Origin: Spinacia oleracea | Lineage: Eukaryota > Streptophyta > Magnoliopsida > Caryophyllales > Amaranthaceae | Assembly (NCBI RefSeq): GCF_020520425.1 | Contig: NC_079487.1 | Span: forward strand, 127,494,385 to 127,558,384 | Length of the DNA stretch: 64,000 bases | Reading direction: 5' to 3' | Shown here: piece after piece, positions 1 through 11,225 of the stretch | How the letters are laid out: each line of letters opens with the position of its first letter | Position numbering within the stretch: position 1 is the first letter of the stretch | The notes under the pieces: model-generated | Told to the model about the DNA's origin: nothing | Seen by the model: only the letters and a program-made list of their open reading frames with translations | Databases searched by the model: none | Translations under genes and position numbers: made by a program

Positions 1-600
1 TCGACTGTAAGGTTGAGAGAAAGTTAGGAGATTGAAGAAAGATGTTTAGAGGCAGTAGAGACAGGAGACAAAAGGGAGTTAACGTTAAATATGTGGCATG
101 GAAGCAATAGAAGCCAAGGTAGCTGGAACATATGCGTTAGAATAAAATTAATAAGAGCTTTATTTTTAATCTGTTTGCATATGTTAAAGATATTTCCCAT
201 ATTGAAAAAGGAATACCTTCCGATTGCGTGGTAAATATAATTAATTGGTCACATAAAGAATAAGGTACAAAAGAAGTAGCTATTTTCTTGAAGAGTTGCG
301 ACGTTTTGAGGTGTTTTTAGGAGTGTTTTCTGTTTTAGTGTTGTACCGGAGCTTCAGATTGAGTGTTGTATCAGATATTCGGATGTCAAAGTTTCTCCCA
401 TGATAACAAAATTTATTTGGGACTCTTACATATGTGGACTCATTGGGTGTGGATGATGATTTTGAAAGAAAACTCATGACAAAAATGATATGAAATTAAC
501 AAAATAATAGGAAAACTACAATAAACAGTCAGAAAAAGAGTATTTATAAGCAAACAATAAGCAACGGCTAATTTTCAAACACAAAAACTAGCCGTTGAGC
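1..600. other. No gene seen, AT-rich flank
   Basis: The only ORF of size is a 65-codon minus-strand frame at 280-477. It has no recognisable domain and no promoter or splice context, so I treat it as chance. No repeat boundary is visible. Confidence 0.5.
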
Positions 601-629
601 ATCAAAATGAGTAATTTTAAGTTATTGGT

Positions 630-855
630 ATTTGGTGAATTAAGTTTCTGAATAAGGGTATTTGGTGAAATAAGTATTAAAATAGGGGTATTTGGTGAAT
701 TTGAAAATTAGGTTAACGGAGGACTAACGGCGCATCATTAGTAAGGGTATTTTGGTTATTAAGTCATTTGTGAGGGGCATTTGGTGAATTACTGAAAGTC
801 GAGGGGCATTTGGTGAATTACGCCAAAATTCGGGGGTATTTCATGAAAAATCCGT
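630..855 (+). repeat. Degenerate short repeats of a TATTTGGTGAATTA motif
   Basis: A 15-17 bp motif (T/CATTTGGTGAATTA) recurs about six times at irregular spacing of roughly 26-90 bp, near 632, 659, 689, 778, 808 and 837, often preceded by GGGG. This looks like the decayed interior or subterminal repeats of a transposon. No terminal inverted repeats or target duplication were identified. Confidence 0.55.
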
Positions 856-1076
856 TTGGACTATTATAAAAGTATTCTTGAAGTTTGGGTCTAATTAGGA
901 AAATTTGTTACTTGTACTTAGGTGGTTAGTGATGTCAATCTCTATTATACAATAGAAGAGGTGAGGGCATTTTAGTAATTATATTTTTGGTGTTCTCCAT
1001 GAATAGTCCATTACGCCCTCAATAATTGAAAGAACACAACTTTAAAGTCAACAAATTAATTTTTTTAAAAAAAGAA

Positions 1077-1452
1077 GGATTTTTTTTTATATTAACCACC
1101 TTTTAAGTTTCATATTTTTGTACTTACCACTTATAAAATGTTATTTCATATTTACCACTTTATTTTATGAAAAATTTCATATTCACCACCTTTTAACGAA
1201 TTTCATTCGATTTTTCATCTATTAGAGCCCCACTTAACCAACTTCTTTAATTTTCCTCCTCTTTTATTAGGTTTTCAATTGAAGAAGTTCGTTAAACAGG
1301 GTTCACATGGGCCGAAATTTTGACGAAAACCATTAAGAGGTGGTGAATTTATAACATTGTATAAGATTAAGGTGGTAAATATGAAATAAAATTTTATAAG
1401 GTGGTAAATACAAAAACATGAAACTTAAAAGGTGGTAAATATCAAAATATCC
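1077..1452. mobile_element. Foldback/long-TIR non-autonomous DNA element
   Basis: The left arm (about 1077-1165) and the reverse complement of the right arm (about 1365-1452) match over roughly 80 bp. Both carry the series ACCACCTTTTAAGTTTCAT, a TTTTTGTA block, and TTTCATATTTACCAC. The interior has no transposase. Long imperfect arms suit a MULE-like or foldback MITE. I could not identify a clear target-site duplication, so the superfamily is open. Confidence 0.65.
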
Positions 1453-1992
1453 TAAATAAAACTCTAAACTCCACCAAAACAAGCAAAGAAGCAAAGAAGG
1501 AAACCAAATGTCATGAGTATATCATGCATGAATGTTTTCTAAAGTTAACAAAATCTTTAAATTAATATTATGAGTTGCGAATTATACTCCATAGTAGTGA
1601 CTACTCCGTATGTTTCATTTTCCATTGTTCCACTGTCAAATAACCATCATTTGTTTTAGCTATATATGCGTTCTTATGTACTCATTTAGAGATAAACATC
1701 TCATCAATATTATAATTATTCTAAGATCATGCCTATGTTCTTGATTGTTAGTCCCTTTTGGAATCTAAGACAATCCAATAAAAGTATAATTGTCACATTA
1801 ATTTCAATAGAATATAACAAATGTGGGTACGAGAGAAAAATAATTTGGGAGTTTAATGGGAATTAAAATTTATTTGAGAGTAGACAAGTGGTCTTTCTGG
1901 ATATTTATAAATTATAAGGGTATAGAGGGGATAAATGTTAGACAAATAAGGAAAGATTTCAAAATGAACTAATAAAAAAACAACTCAATTAA

Positions 1993-2254
1993 GGCTGTGT
2001 TCTATTCACCTGATTTTCACTTATTTTTCCTTAACTTATCTTATCTTATCTGAACTTAACTGAACTTATCTGAACTTATCTGAACTTATTAGAACTTATC
2101 AAAACTTATTTTAGTTATAAATTGTACTTGGCCAACCCTTATTTTTCCTGAACTTATCTTATCTGAACTTATCTGAACTTAACTGAACTTATCTGAACTT
2201 ATTTGAACTTATTTTTTCTGAAATAAGTGGAAATAAGGTGAAAAGAACTGGGCC
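1993..2254. mobile_element. Tourist/PIF-Harbinger-like MITE
   Basis: The ends are inverted repeats of the form GGCnnnGTTCTxTTCACC followed by a CACTTATTT block (left from 1993, right ending at 2254). The element is flanked on both sides by TAA (1990-1992 and 2255-2257), as expected for the three-base TTA/TAA duplications of PIF/Harbinger elements. Inside, the 10-mer TGAACTTATC is repeated in imperfect tandem at about 2040-2105 and 2150-2215. Confidence 0.7.
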
Positions 2255-2257
2255 TAA

Positions 2258-2990
2258 GAGAGGGGAATAACATTTAAGAACGGAGGGAGTAACTGTTTAA
2301 ATATTTTTTATAGTCGGACTCACATTGTAATATAAAAATATTTAAATTAGTATTATATTTCGTTTTATAGTTATTGTTTCGACTTATCATATTTGATAAA
2401 GGTGCTAATTTGAGAGTAACAACTAACAATACTACATGACCTTGCACAACACCTTTTAAGTTGCTTAGCTACCGAAATAAAATAATTACTTCAACAGGTT
2501 TCAATCTACTCGGATTACATACTCTTCTGAATTGATTAGCTCATATTGTATTTACATTAAAAGATTTTTTTTTTTTTTTTTTACGTTCATGCAGCCTAGC
2601 TAATGGACACAATCATATCAAGGAAAAAACATTCTTAACATTCGGAAAAAAATATTTTTCGTGGTTGTTATCTCCACCAATTGAAAATTATAATCAGAAC
2701 ATTCTTATAATGGTAGATACGTGTTGCACATCGATTGGGCAGAAATCAAAATGTAGTTAGGCAAGTACATTACGAGCAAGAGAAAAAAGTGAAACACACT
2801 ATTTTATATGTTTAATTAATTACTTTACTTTGGAACTAAGATTTTGATTTTTTTGTCTGCATGATTTATTATTACATTGTTTCACTATTTAGATTACAAG
2901 GTTGACGTATTCTATGACCTCACTGTTTTTAATATGAACTTTGCGAGTGAAGTTTTAGTGCCTAAAATTTGATTTGATTAGTTGTAATAA
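2258..2990. other. No gene seen
   Basis: AT-rich sequence with a T-homopolymer near 2567-2582 and a MITE-end-like fragment (AACGGAGGGAGTA) near 2280. There is no coding signal. It may be the interior of the Helitron whose 3' end is at 3043. Confidence 0.4.
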
Positions 2991-3013
2991 AACACTTTCA
3001 AGTTTTATGCATT

Positions 3014-3043
3014 TCGCACGCATCGCGTGCATATAGAACTAGT
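3014..3043 (+). mobile_element. Helitron 3' terminus
   Basis: A GC-rich hairpin (CGCACGC, ATC loop, GCGTGC) is followed about 8 bases later by CTAGT and then a host T, the hallmark 3' end of Helitrons (CTRRT preceded by a hairpin). I could not locate the matching TC...5' end upstream, so only the terminus is annotated. Confidence 0.6.
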
Positions 3044-3668
3044 TACTATATATTTTTGGCCACTATTCACACAAGTTACTTTGACTTCCTTTTATGATTT
3101 ATACTTAAGAAAAACATAGTCATGTGCGGTTTTTATTAGATTCGTCTCAATAAATATTTTTTACATATCAATTTTTTATAATTTATCTTATCCATAATTG
3201 AAGATATTAATGTTTGAAATCGTGTATTGACAAACGTGCCTAAATAGTTGTGTCATATAAAAAGAACGGAGGTAGTAAGTTGTTAGTTAGTTTGTCAATT
3301 ACTACCTAGGTTGTTAGTAAGTTTGTGAATTACGAAGTATACATAGACACTAATTTTAATATGGATCTACCCCATACTATGTTTATTGTTGACCATGCCT
3401 AAATAAAAGTCAAAAACTTGATTCTAATTTACTTTGACGTGTTTATTAGAATAATTATGAAAAAAGTATCAAATTGTTGTCGTTAGTACATGTTGTGCTT
3501 GAATAATGTGATTTTAAAAACATAGGGTTACTTTGATTCAAAAAATAGTTACTACATTTAAGAAAATTGATGTTTAATTTATTATAGCCACTGTGTTTAC
3601 GGGATGATTAACTTTCTCAGAGCAAGCACAACATTCTAGACGGTTGTACTTACTCTGAGTGGATTAGT

Positions 3669-3995
3669 TGTACGGGATACTCCCTTGAGCCCAATTAAGG
3701 GTCCCAAGGCCCAAAGACCCAAGGCCCAAAATCCAGAAGCCCCCCCAAGCTCTATAAATACTCATTATTGGGATAGGTAAGAGGGGGGTGCCTCCACTCT
3801 CACACTCTACTATCTACTTTCTCTCTCTATATTATCTACTGGATACTAATGTTGGGCGTCGGAGGCCCCGATCCGGGGAACCTCCCCCGGGGTTGGGGTT
3901 CACTTTGCAGGAACTCACTCCACGCTCAAGATCTTGGAGCCCGACTACACCACCCGATTCCCATACCGGAACACTGTGTATGTAAAGTAAGTGCT
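3669..3995 (+). repeat. LTR-like promoter fragment (gypsy or TRIM type)
   Basis: The segment begins TGTACGGGATACTCCC and runs through C-rich GGCCCAA repeats to a clear TATA box (CTATAAATA, about 3752-3760), then a pyrimidine-rich leader, a GCGTCGGAGGCCCCG block and a GGTTCACTTTGCAGG-type R/U5 region. This layout is typical of plant LTRs and terminal-repeat retrotransposons in miniature. No second copy or primer-binding site is visible, so it is probably a solo or truncated LTR. A 65-codon frame here (3788-3985) is not a gene. Confidence 0.5.
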
Positions 3996-4288
3996 AGAGT
4001 ATGTTGGCTTTAGGTCTAAAATAATATTATCGTGGATCAGGTCCACGAAAAAAAATAATCTCTACCTATGTTGCTAAAAGTTGTCAATTAATTAATACCT
4101 ATCTTTCTAACGATTGATCAATTACTGTCAAATCAATTTTTTTTCTTAAACTGCATATATAGTGAATTTATAGTATTCTCAAAGTACATACAATATAAAT
4201 ATATACAAAAAATTATAAGCGAACTAAAATAAAAATTCAAACTATATCCAACATTTTGAGACATTGCCCGGACCACTATTTAATTGCA

Positions 4289-4667
4289 ACTAGCTTTTGA
4301 GCCCGTTCAAAGAACGGACGGTTGTATAATGATTATTTAATCAATCTTTTTAAGTTCTAATTTTATTGAGCTTATGATTTTAAAGAGAATATATGATTTA
4401 AATAGAGGTAAATTTTGAAAGTTGAAAGAATACACAAATTAAATAGTGTATTAATATTGAGTGTTAATCGGGAAGATGGAGTGGAAAATGTTGAATGAAT
4501 AAATTGGTGAATTGATGTTGTATGAGGAAGATGGAGTGAAAGAGGCGATTGGAATTGTATAATATATCAAACAACAAAGAAAAAATTAAATAAAATACCA
4601 AATTGATAGAGGAAATAATGGATCATATGTTCCTCAAATGTATTGACACATGTCGTCTAATACTAGA
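4289..4667 (-). mobile_element. Small non-autonomous Helitron
   Basis: On the minus strand the element starts TCTAGTATTAG after an A (4667). It ends with a hairpin (CCGTT, loop, AACGG) and CTAGT at 4289, followed by T. TC at the 5' end, hairpin plus CTAGT at the 3' end, insertion between A and T and absence of inverted repeats are the diagnostic features. At 379 bp it has no Rep/helicase and must be mobilised in trans. Confidence 0.7.
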
Positions 4668-6660
4668 TTCTTATGCTCATGACATAAACCACGTGGCGAT
4701 CAAATATTGATACTGTAGAATGTAGATTCCATTTTCCAAAGCTTCACCTTTCAGTCTTTCATTAGCCGATTAACATAATTCGAATTAATTCTCAAAATAA
4801 TCCAATATTACCTAGAATAGCAGATGTCAGCATATAATTGGGCCAACTCAAACTGATTAGACTAGAACCTACTCATAACCGGTGGGCCATCTGCACAGAA
4901 TCCCCCTCTTCAATTAACAGATAAACATCACCGAGGAAGTTCTTTGTCACAAGTGAGTAAGTGACTTGTGTCCATATTGGACAGAATTTAGAGTACCAAT
5001 ACAGAATTTGGAGTACCAATACAGAATATGTTAGTACCAATACAAATTATGTGAATATTAATAATAACACACATGACTTATATCGCAAAGGCTACACTTA
5101 CCCTCAGTGTAAGTGGTCCCTTGGTACCCTTCCTTTTCATTGGCCATGTCCACATCAGATTTGCCACGTCAGAGCAAAATTTTCAAAACAAAAATTCAGT
5201 TTGATTTTGAATACGAAATTCAAACTAGGAAATTCTTTTCTCTTTATTTTCTTCGATGAAACCAATGTTTGTGATAAAAATTTCAGTCAGATCTATTCCT
5301 CCCCTTACTTCTGTTTAATGAAACTTAATTGATGATGCATGTTGTTCTACATTACGATGGTTTTCGACATCATGTAGTTGGGTTCGTTAAAAATGAAATA
5401 AGATTCATGGTTGGTTGAACTTTAATAGAAATCGGAATATTGTTGTTCGTTTCCACAACAATGGGTATCTGTAAATGTGCTTAAGATTTATGCTATATTA
5501 TTTTACAAAAAAAAAATGGTTGCAGAAGACGAATTCTGGAGAAGGCGAAGGCGGAGAAGACGAAGTTGAAGAATCCTATGTTAAGACTTTATGTTAAAAG
5601 GAAAACAGAAAAAAAAGGGTTTATGTGGTTGGGGGTAGGGTAGGATCGAACTCGTGACCTTAGGGGCAGCAAGCATTAGCTCAGTGTGCAGTAGTCTTAA
5701 CCATTATGACAGGAGGCAAATCCATTGGCTATTGTCAACAAAAAAAGTTCTTAACCTTTATCTATTATCGTAACCGAAGACTTGAGCGAAAGATAATTTA
5801 TTGTATAGAATCTTGGTGATAAATATTTATAAGTAGTATAATTTGTTCAATATCCTTGTATAGCTTCGTATGTTTAAATAATTAGAAGAATTAGATATTA
5901 ACAATTTTATTGAAAAATAATCGTTATTGTACTTGTTGTTCTCTTCCAATACTCGTTTCACATTTTGTAATTGATAATAAAAAATAAAAGGGAAAACAAA
6001 CGAAGTGGTACATAAAAAATAAATATTGAACATATTAAACAGAAATCAACAAGTAATTATAAGGCTTTAGTCATTGTTATTTTTAGTTACAATAAGATAA
6101 TCGTGTACATAAGTTCAAAACAATAAAACCATACAGATACCAACATATGTTATGTCGTACAAAATACTTCCGAAATAGTAATTAGCCCCGATTTAACTCC
6201 GCCATATTAAACATCTTAATTGTACTAACTAATAATTAGTTGACATAATTAAATGCTACGATTAACAAAATATTAGGTAATGCATGTATAGCCTAAACCT
6301 TATTCCTCTTGAAATAAGGCCTTCAATGACTCGCCAAAATGATTGTCGTCATAAAATATTTGTGTTAATTAAGTTTTAGTTATATATTTGTGGGACAAGT
6401 TTCCCCGCCAGACATTTGCATTAGTAAAACAAAAAGCTGAAAAGTGGTTGTGTCGATCAATGTGCAATGAACAACAACAATTGAGACAATACAAAGAGAT
6501 GAATATGAAGATAGGTTATTTTTGTTGTATTCCTTAATCTCTTGAAATTAGATAAGATCAGCTTAATGCTGTATAGTAGGGTTATGTAATTAGTGGTCAA
6601 ATTTCTAGTTGTACGATTTGGATTGTATGTATTTTTATACTTTGTCTACCGCTGTACCAC
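4668..6660. other. Intergenic; short repeats only
   Basis: Contains a three- to four-copy repeat of about 24 bp around AGTACCAATACAGAAT (4985-5048) and a short TACCCTCAGTGTAA motif (5099) that recurs at about 10,131. The ORFs at 4961-5332 (+) and 5827-6033 (-) have no recognisable domain. No gene is called. Confidence 0.45.
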
Positions 6661-6665
6661 ATTAC

Positions 6666-6723
6666 ACCCTAAACTCTAAACTCTAAACTATAAACCTTAT
6701 ACCATATACCCTAAACCCTAACA
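6666..6723. repeat. Interstitial telomere-like repeats
   Basis: About 58 bp of degenerate CCCTAAA units (ACCCTAAACTCTAAAC ... ACCCTAAACCCTAAC). It begins and ends with near-perfect plant telomere units and decays in the middle. It lies 35 bp before the satellite array. Confidence 0.7.
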
Positions 6724-6758
6724 TGAATGAACGATTTCATAACATAAGTGATCACTCA

Positions 6759-7820
6759 TGCTTAACTCTACATAGTTAAGCATGGATAAAACGAACGATC
6801 GATTTCACAATAATTTGCGATACTTTATTCGAGATATAGATCGATTTAAATAGGTGTCATTGTTAACCTAATCACGAAACACAATAGATCGGAAAAGTTA
6901 TATATTTGTAATGTTATACGACGGGAAAGGAAAGTTGTTATACGTCGATAAACACTATTGATCGCAGCTATGCTTAACTCTACATAGTCAAGCATGGATA
7001 AAATGAACGATCGATTTCACAATAATTTGCGATACTTTATTCGAGATATAGATCGATTTAATTAGGTTTCGTTGTTAACCTAATCACAAAACATAATAGA
7101 TCGGAAAAGTTGATATATATTTGTAATGTTATAGGACGGGAAAGGAAAGTTGTTATACGTTGATAAACACTATTGATCGTAGATATCTTAACTCTACATA
7201 GTCAAGCATGGATAAAATGAACGATCGATTTCATAATAATATGCGATACTTTATTCGAGATATAGATCGATTTAATTAGGTTTCGTTGTTAACCTAATCA
7301 CGAAACACAATAGATCGGATAAGTCGATATATATTTGTAATGTTATAGGATGTGAAAGGAAAGTTGTATGTACGTCGATAAACACTATTGATCGTAGCTA
7401 TGCTTAACTCTACATAGTCAAGCATGGATAAAATGAACAATCGATTTCACAATAATTTGCGATACTAGCTTTATTCAAGATATAGATCGATTTAATTAGG
7501 TTTCGTTGTTAACCTAATCACGAAACACAATATATCGGAAAAGTCGATATATATTTGAAATGTTATAGGACGGGAAAGGAAAGTTGTCTATACGTCGATA
7601 AATACTATTGATCGTAGCTATGCTTAACTCTACATAGTCACGCATGGATAAAATGAATGATCGATTTCACAATAATTTGCAATACTTTATTCGAGATATA
7701 GATCGATTTAATTAGGTTTCGTTGTTAACACAATAGATCGGAAAGGTCGATATATGATTTGTAATGCTAGGTTAAGTCTACAACAGAAAGTTGTCTAGAC
7801 ATCGATAAACACTTTTGATG
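6759..7820 (+). repeat. Five-copy satellite-like tandem array, unit about 215 bp
   Basis: Copies begin with (T)GCTTAACTCTACATAGT at about 6759, 6971, 7186, 7401 and 7621, giving periods of 212-220 bp. Every unit carries CGATCGATTTCA, a GATATAGATCGATTTAA block, a TTGTTAACCTAATCACG segment (shortened in the last unit) and an ATACGTCGATAAACACT end. The middle units differ by only a few substitutions. The outer ones are more diverged, as expected for arrays homogenised by unequal exchange. No coding potential. Confidence 0.9.
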
Positions 7821-7831
7821 TGAGGGAACAA

Positions 7832-8412
7832 TCTATACTAATATATTAAAAGGCGTTTATAAGAACGTATATGTGCCACGTAGATCCCTCCTTATTACGC
7901 CACATCACCATTACTCCGTATCATGACATGTAGTTGACAACCAAAAAGCATGTAGCAAGGATTGAACACTAGACCTCTTGAATTAAAAGTTACCATTCTT
8001 ACCATCTTAGCTAGCCACAATGATGTTATATCTTTCTATTTAAATAATAAATACAACCTTTTTAAAATGAATAATAATGAATTAAAGGGAAAAAAACAAA
8101 AGGGAATTAATTACTTAACTTATAAATGTACAATTATTCTCTTCTCAACTTAAGCTTAAAAAATAAAAAACTTAGGGTAATGGAGTGTAATTATGAGTGC
8201 GGGAGAGGGAAACATTGACACGAGTATAATAATCAACTAATCATGAAGAAGAGAACTCGACTTTGTTTTGATTTTCGGATATGGGAAGGAAGTTTGTTGA
8301 CCGGCCACTGATTTTGCATGGAAATCAGATAATAGAACCACATACACACATATTTAAGTAAGTAAATCCACTAAAAGTAAAACCCGGAGCAATGCCCGGG
8401 CCACAAACTAGT
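7832..8412 (+). mobile_element. Non-autonomous Helitron
   Basis: Starts TCTATACTAATATATTA after an A. Ends with a GC hairpin (CCCGG ... CCGGG) about 10 bases before CTAGT (8408-8412), followed by T. It is 581 bp with no Rep/helicase. It lies just beyond the last satellite unit. Confidence 0.75.
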
Positions 8413-8978
8413 TTGTTTTTAAAAGGTGACTAAAAAGAAATTGGAAACAACGCAAAATAAATTCATGAGTCATTTTCACATTCCAAGACGACTTATGAAC
8501 TTAAGACTTACGTTATGATAAATTTAATTCCAGATAGACATACAATAAATTAGATTTATATTTTAATTAGAATTGCGTTACATATACAATAATTGTTTTT
8601 TAAGATAAGTGAATTCAAATTAATTTTCGTAGTTAAAGTTATAATCAATTTATGTAATGCAAAACCGATAAATTTGGATATTTATAATGAAAAAAAGAAG
8701 AAGAAAAGAGGTACTTTGAGAATTAAAAAAAACGCTTTTGAATGTTTCTATATACAAAAGTGTGCCGGACATTGAATGCAATGTCAGTCTTTAGCAATTG
8801 CTTTTTTCTTTTTTGTATCCTAACTCCCAACTATGTTCACACTATCACCAACAACTTCATCTTCTACAATCTACATTGTTTCCGGTTTTGCGAGCTTCGC
8901 CATGTGAAGATAATTGTCCAGCGAAGTAATCGATAGTTTCTAATTCCGCAGTTCCCTTGCCGCTAAAACCCAACGCTT
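8413..8978. other. No gene seen
   Basis: AT-rich. Two overlapping 60-64 codon frames (8593-8936) carry no recognisable domain. Confidence 0.4.
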
Positions 8979-9925
8979 TTAATTTCATCGGACTAAATAC
9001 AACAAACGCATAAAAAATATACAACGAATGTAAATTAGTATAATAGTTTAATGGTTAAAAATATCAGAACAACATACAACTACTACAAAGTCTTAATACT
9101 ACATAACTATAGCAAATCATACCTACTATAACAAATAAGCATAGGTTCCTCCGCCCTTCAGATTTTCAATGTCATGAACACAAATCGATTCAACAATCTC
9201 ATGGAATTTCATGCATTCAATACTAACAAATGAGTTTACCATTATTAAAAAATGATGTTACCATTACTATTTTGGAACATTTCTGAAATAGACTAACTAA
9301 AATTTTATGAACTAAAAATTACCTTGTTCCTTGTCTGGATTTTGATCTCATAGTATTTGTTTTCTCATTTGTGTGTTTGTTTGGTTAGATGATAATCTAC
9401 AAAATGGGTAATCTAATATACCGTTGGTTTTTTGAATGCCCCAAAATAAGTTTTTTCATTCAATTCCGCTATACATTGAAATACAATACAAAATATTTTT
9501 ACTATATAACATACGACAAAATATATACAACTGTAAACTAATATAATTGTGTAATGTTTAAAAGTATTGGAACACGATACAACTAATACAATAACTATAA
9601 CAGAAAGTAATAAGCCTAGGTTCCTCCGCCTTACATATCTCCAATGTCAAGAACAAAAAACGATTCAACAGACTCATGGTTTAATGCATTTGGTAATAAA
9701 AATAAACGAAATTAGCAACAGTAACCAATGATATTCCTATAAACATTTTCAAACATTTATGAAATAGACAAAAGAAATGAACTAAAAATTACCTTTTTCT
9801 TTTTATGGATTTGGATCTGATAGTATTGTTCTCTCCTTTGTGTGCTTGTGTTTGCCTTGGTTACATGATAATATTCAATGAGAAAGCTATGTTACCGTTG
9901 GTTTTTTGAATGCCCCAATTTTTTC
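8979..9925. repeat. Diverged tandem duplication, unit about 472 bp
   Basis: Landmarks recur about 472 bp apart: AGGTTCCTCCGCC at 9144 and 9616, and GTTGGTTTTTTGAATGCCCC near 9424 and 9896. Between them GATTCAACA, TGAACTAAAAATTACC and TCTCATTTGTGTG-like blocks keep the same order. Identity is roughly 75-80% by eye. No ORF is shared. Confidence 0.7.
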
Positions 9926-10514
9926 TTTTCATTTTTTTTTATTAAAATTTACTGTTGTTTGGGCGGGATATGAATTTCGTGAACATGGGCGGTTTTCATC
10001 CCGCTCACCGAACCATAAAAGGCGCAAATGACAAAATAATTTCCCCCCTTTTTTTGCTGCTTTTCCCCCTTATTCTAAATTTCTTTTTGCTTATGTGGAC
10101 CACTAATTGAGCAGGGTACCAGGGGCCCAGATACCCTCAGTGTAACTGTATCAGCTCCCGACTTATATTGATGGTATTTCTAAACAATTTTACATTTTGG
10201 TAAGTCACTTGAGGTTTAGAAACCCTCAAACATCAGCCGAAAAAAAACGGAGTATTTTATTTTTCCCATTTTCTTTTCCTTTTTCTTCACGAAAAAAAAT
10301 ATGCACATACACATTCCAGATCCTTCTACCACCTTCTAGTGCGAGTTCTCTTCAACCCCCAACCATCACCGTATATAATCTCCTCTTTCCTCAAATTACC
10401 TTTCTCCTACCATTTCATACAAATTTCTTACAATTTCATACATCTTCCTTACTTCCTATACAAATTTGAATTACACCCTTCTGGAAACTCCGATTTTCTT
10501 TCTCCAACAAAAAA
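9926..10514 (+). promoter_or_regulatory. Promoter and 5' leader of the RING-H2 gene
   Basis: A TATA box (TATATAA, 10372-10378) lies about 140 bp before the start codon and implies transcription from about 10,400. The leader is rich in CT and CAA and ends in an A-run directly before the ATG, a favourable plant start context. Frames inside the leader (10197-10563) look like chance. Confidence 0.55.
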
Positions 10515-11225
10515 ATGGCGTCAGAACCAGACGTTTCCGCAGAAGAGATGCAATCGTTTTTAGAAAGGCTAATAAGTTCAAGAAACAGAGACCTCTCTTC
10601 GTTCCTCCCATTTCTTTTAGGGTTCCCAATTTCTGACCCAACTCAGACTCGGTCTAACTCGGGTGAAAACTCGCCGAATCATCCGACCCCAGAAGGCCAA
10701 CCACGGGAGAGGATCGTTCTGATCAACCCTTTGACGCAAGGGATGGTGGTGATTGAAGGGGCAGGGCTTGATTCGCTGTTTCACGGCGTACAGAGTATTA
10801 AAGATGGGCAGCCACCGGCGTCGAAATCGGCGATTGAAGCCATGCCATGTGTCGAGATCAGAGAGGACGATGAGGAGAGAGAGTGTGTGATTTGTTTGGA
10901 AGTGTGTGGACCCAGTGTCGGGGTTGTGAAGGAGATGCCATGTAAGCATAGATTTCACGGCGAGTGTATTGAGAAGTGGTTGGGGATTCATGGTTCGTGC
11001 CCGGTTTGCCGGTTCAAGATGCCAGTCGAGGAGGAAGATGGCGGGAAGAAAGGAGAAGAGGAGGAGAGTGGAGAGAGAAGGACGGAGATTTGGGTTAGTG
11101 TTTCGTTTCGGCGTGGTAGGAGAAGAACAGAGGAAGAGGCGGTTGAGGAGAGAGAAAGTGGCAGTAATGATGAGTTGAATACAGGAGATTCCGATTCTGG
11201 TAACGAGAATGAAGGAGAATCGTAG
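10515..11225 (+). CDS. RING-H2 E3 ubiquitin-protein ligase, single exon
   Basis: A 236-residue intronless protein. A RING-H2 finger occupies about residues 124-165, with ligands C124, C127, C143, H145, H148, C151, C162 and C165 in order C-C-C-H-H-C-C-C, plus the W after the sixth ligand that contacts the E2. The N-terminus has a short hydrophobic stretch (FLPFLLGFPI, 30-39) rather than a signal peptide or zinc ribbon. The C-terminal 65 residues are highly charged (E/R/S). This layout matches small cytosolic plant RING-H2 ligases such as the MPSR1 group that ubiquitinate misfolded proteins; the subgroup is inference. The ATG is the first in frame and sits in an A-rich context. A 205-codon antisense frame is a shadow. 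Confidence 0.93.
   Translation: MASEPDVSAEEMQSFLERLISSRNRDLSSFLPFLLGFPISDPTQTRSNSGENSPNHPTPEGQPRERIVLINPLTQGMVVIEGAGLDSLFHGVQSIKDGQPPASKSAIEAMPCVEIREDDEERECVICLEVCGPSVGVVKEMPCKHRFHGECIEKWLGIHGSCPVCRFKMPVEEEDGGKKGEEEESGERRTEIWVSVSFRRGRRRTEEEAVEERESGSNDELNTGDSDSGNENEGES

Noticed and set aside
4940-4970. CACAAGT/ACTTGTG hairpin
   Set aside because: Seven-base stem only, expected by chance in 64 kb and without context.
5516-5569. Tiny frame encoding eight consecutive arginines
   Set aside because: Only 17 codons in a purine-rich stretch; no leader, promoter or homology to support translation.
5640-5715. GATCGAACTCGTGACC, similar to a tRNA T-arm region
   Set aside because: No acceptor, D or anticodon stems can be formed around it. 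Likely a relic found in many plant repeats.
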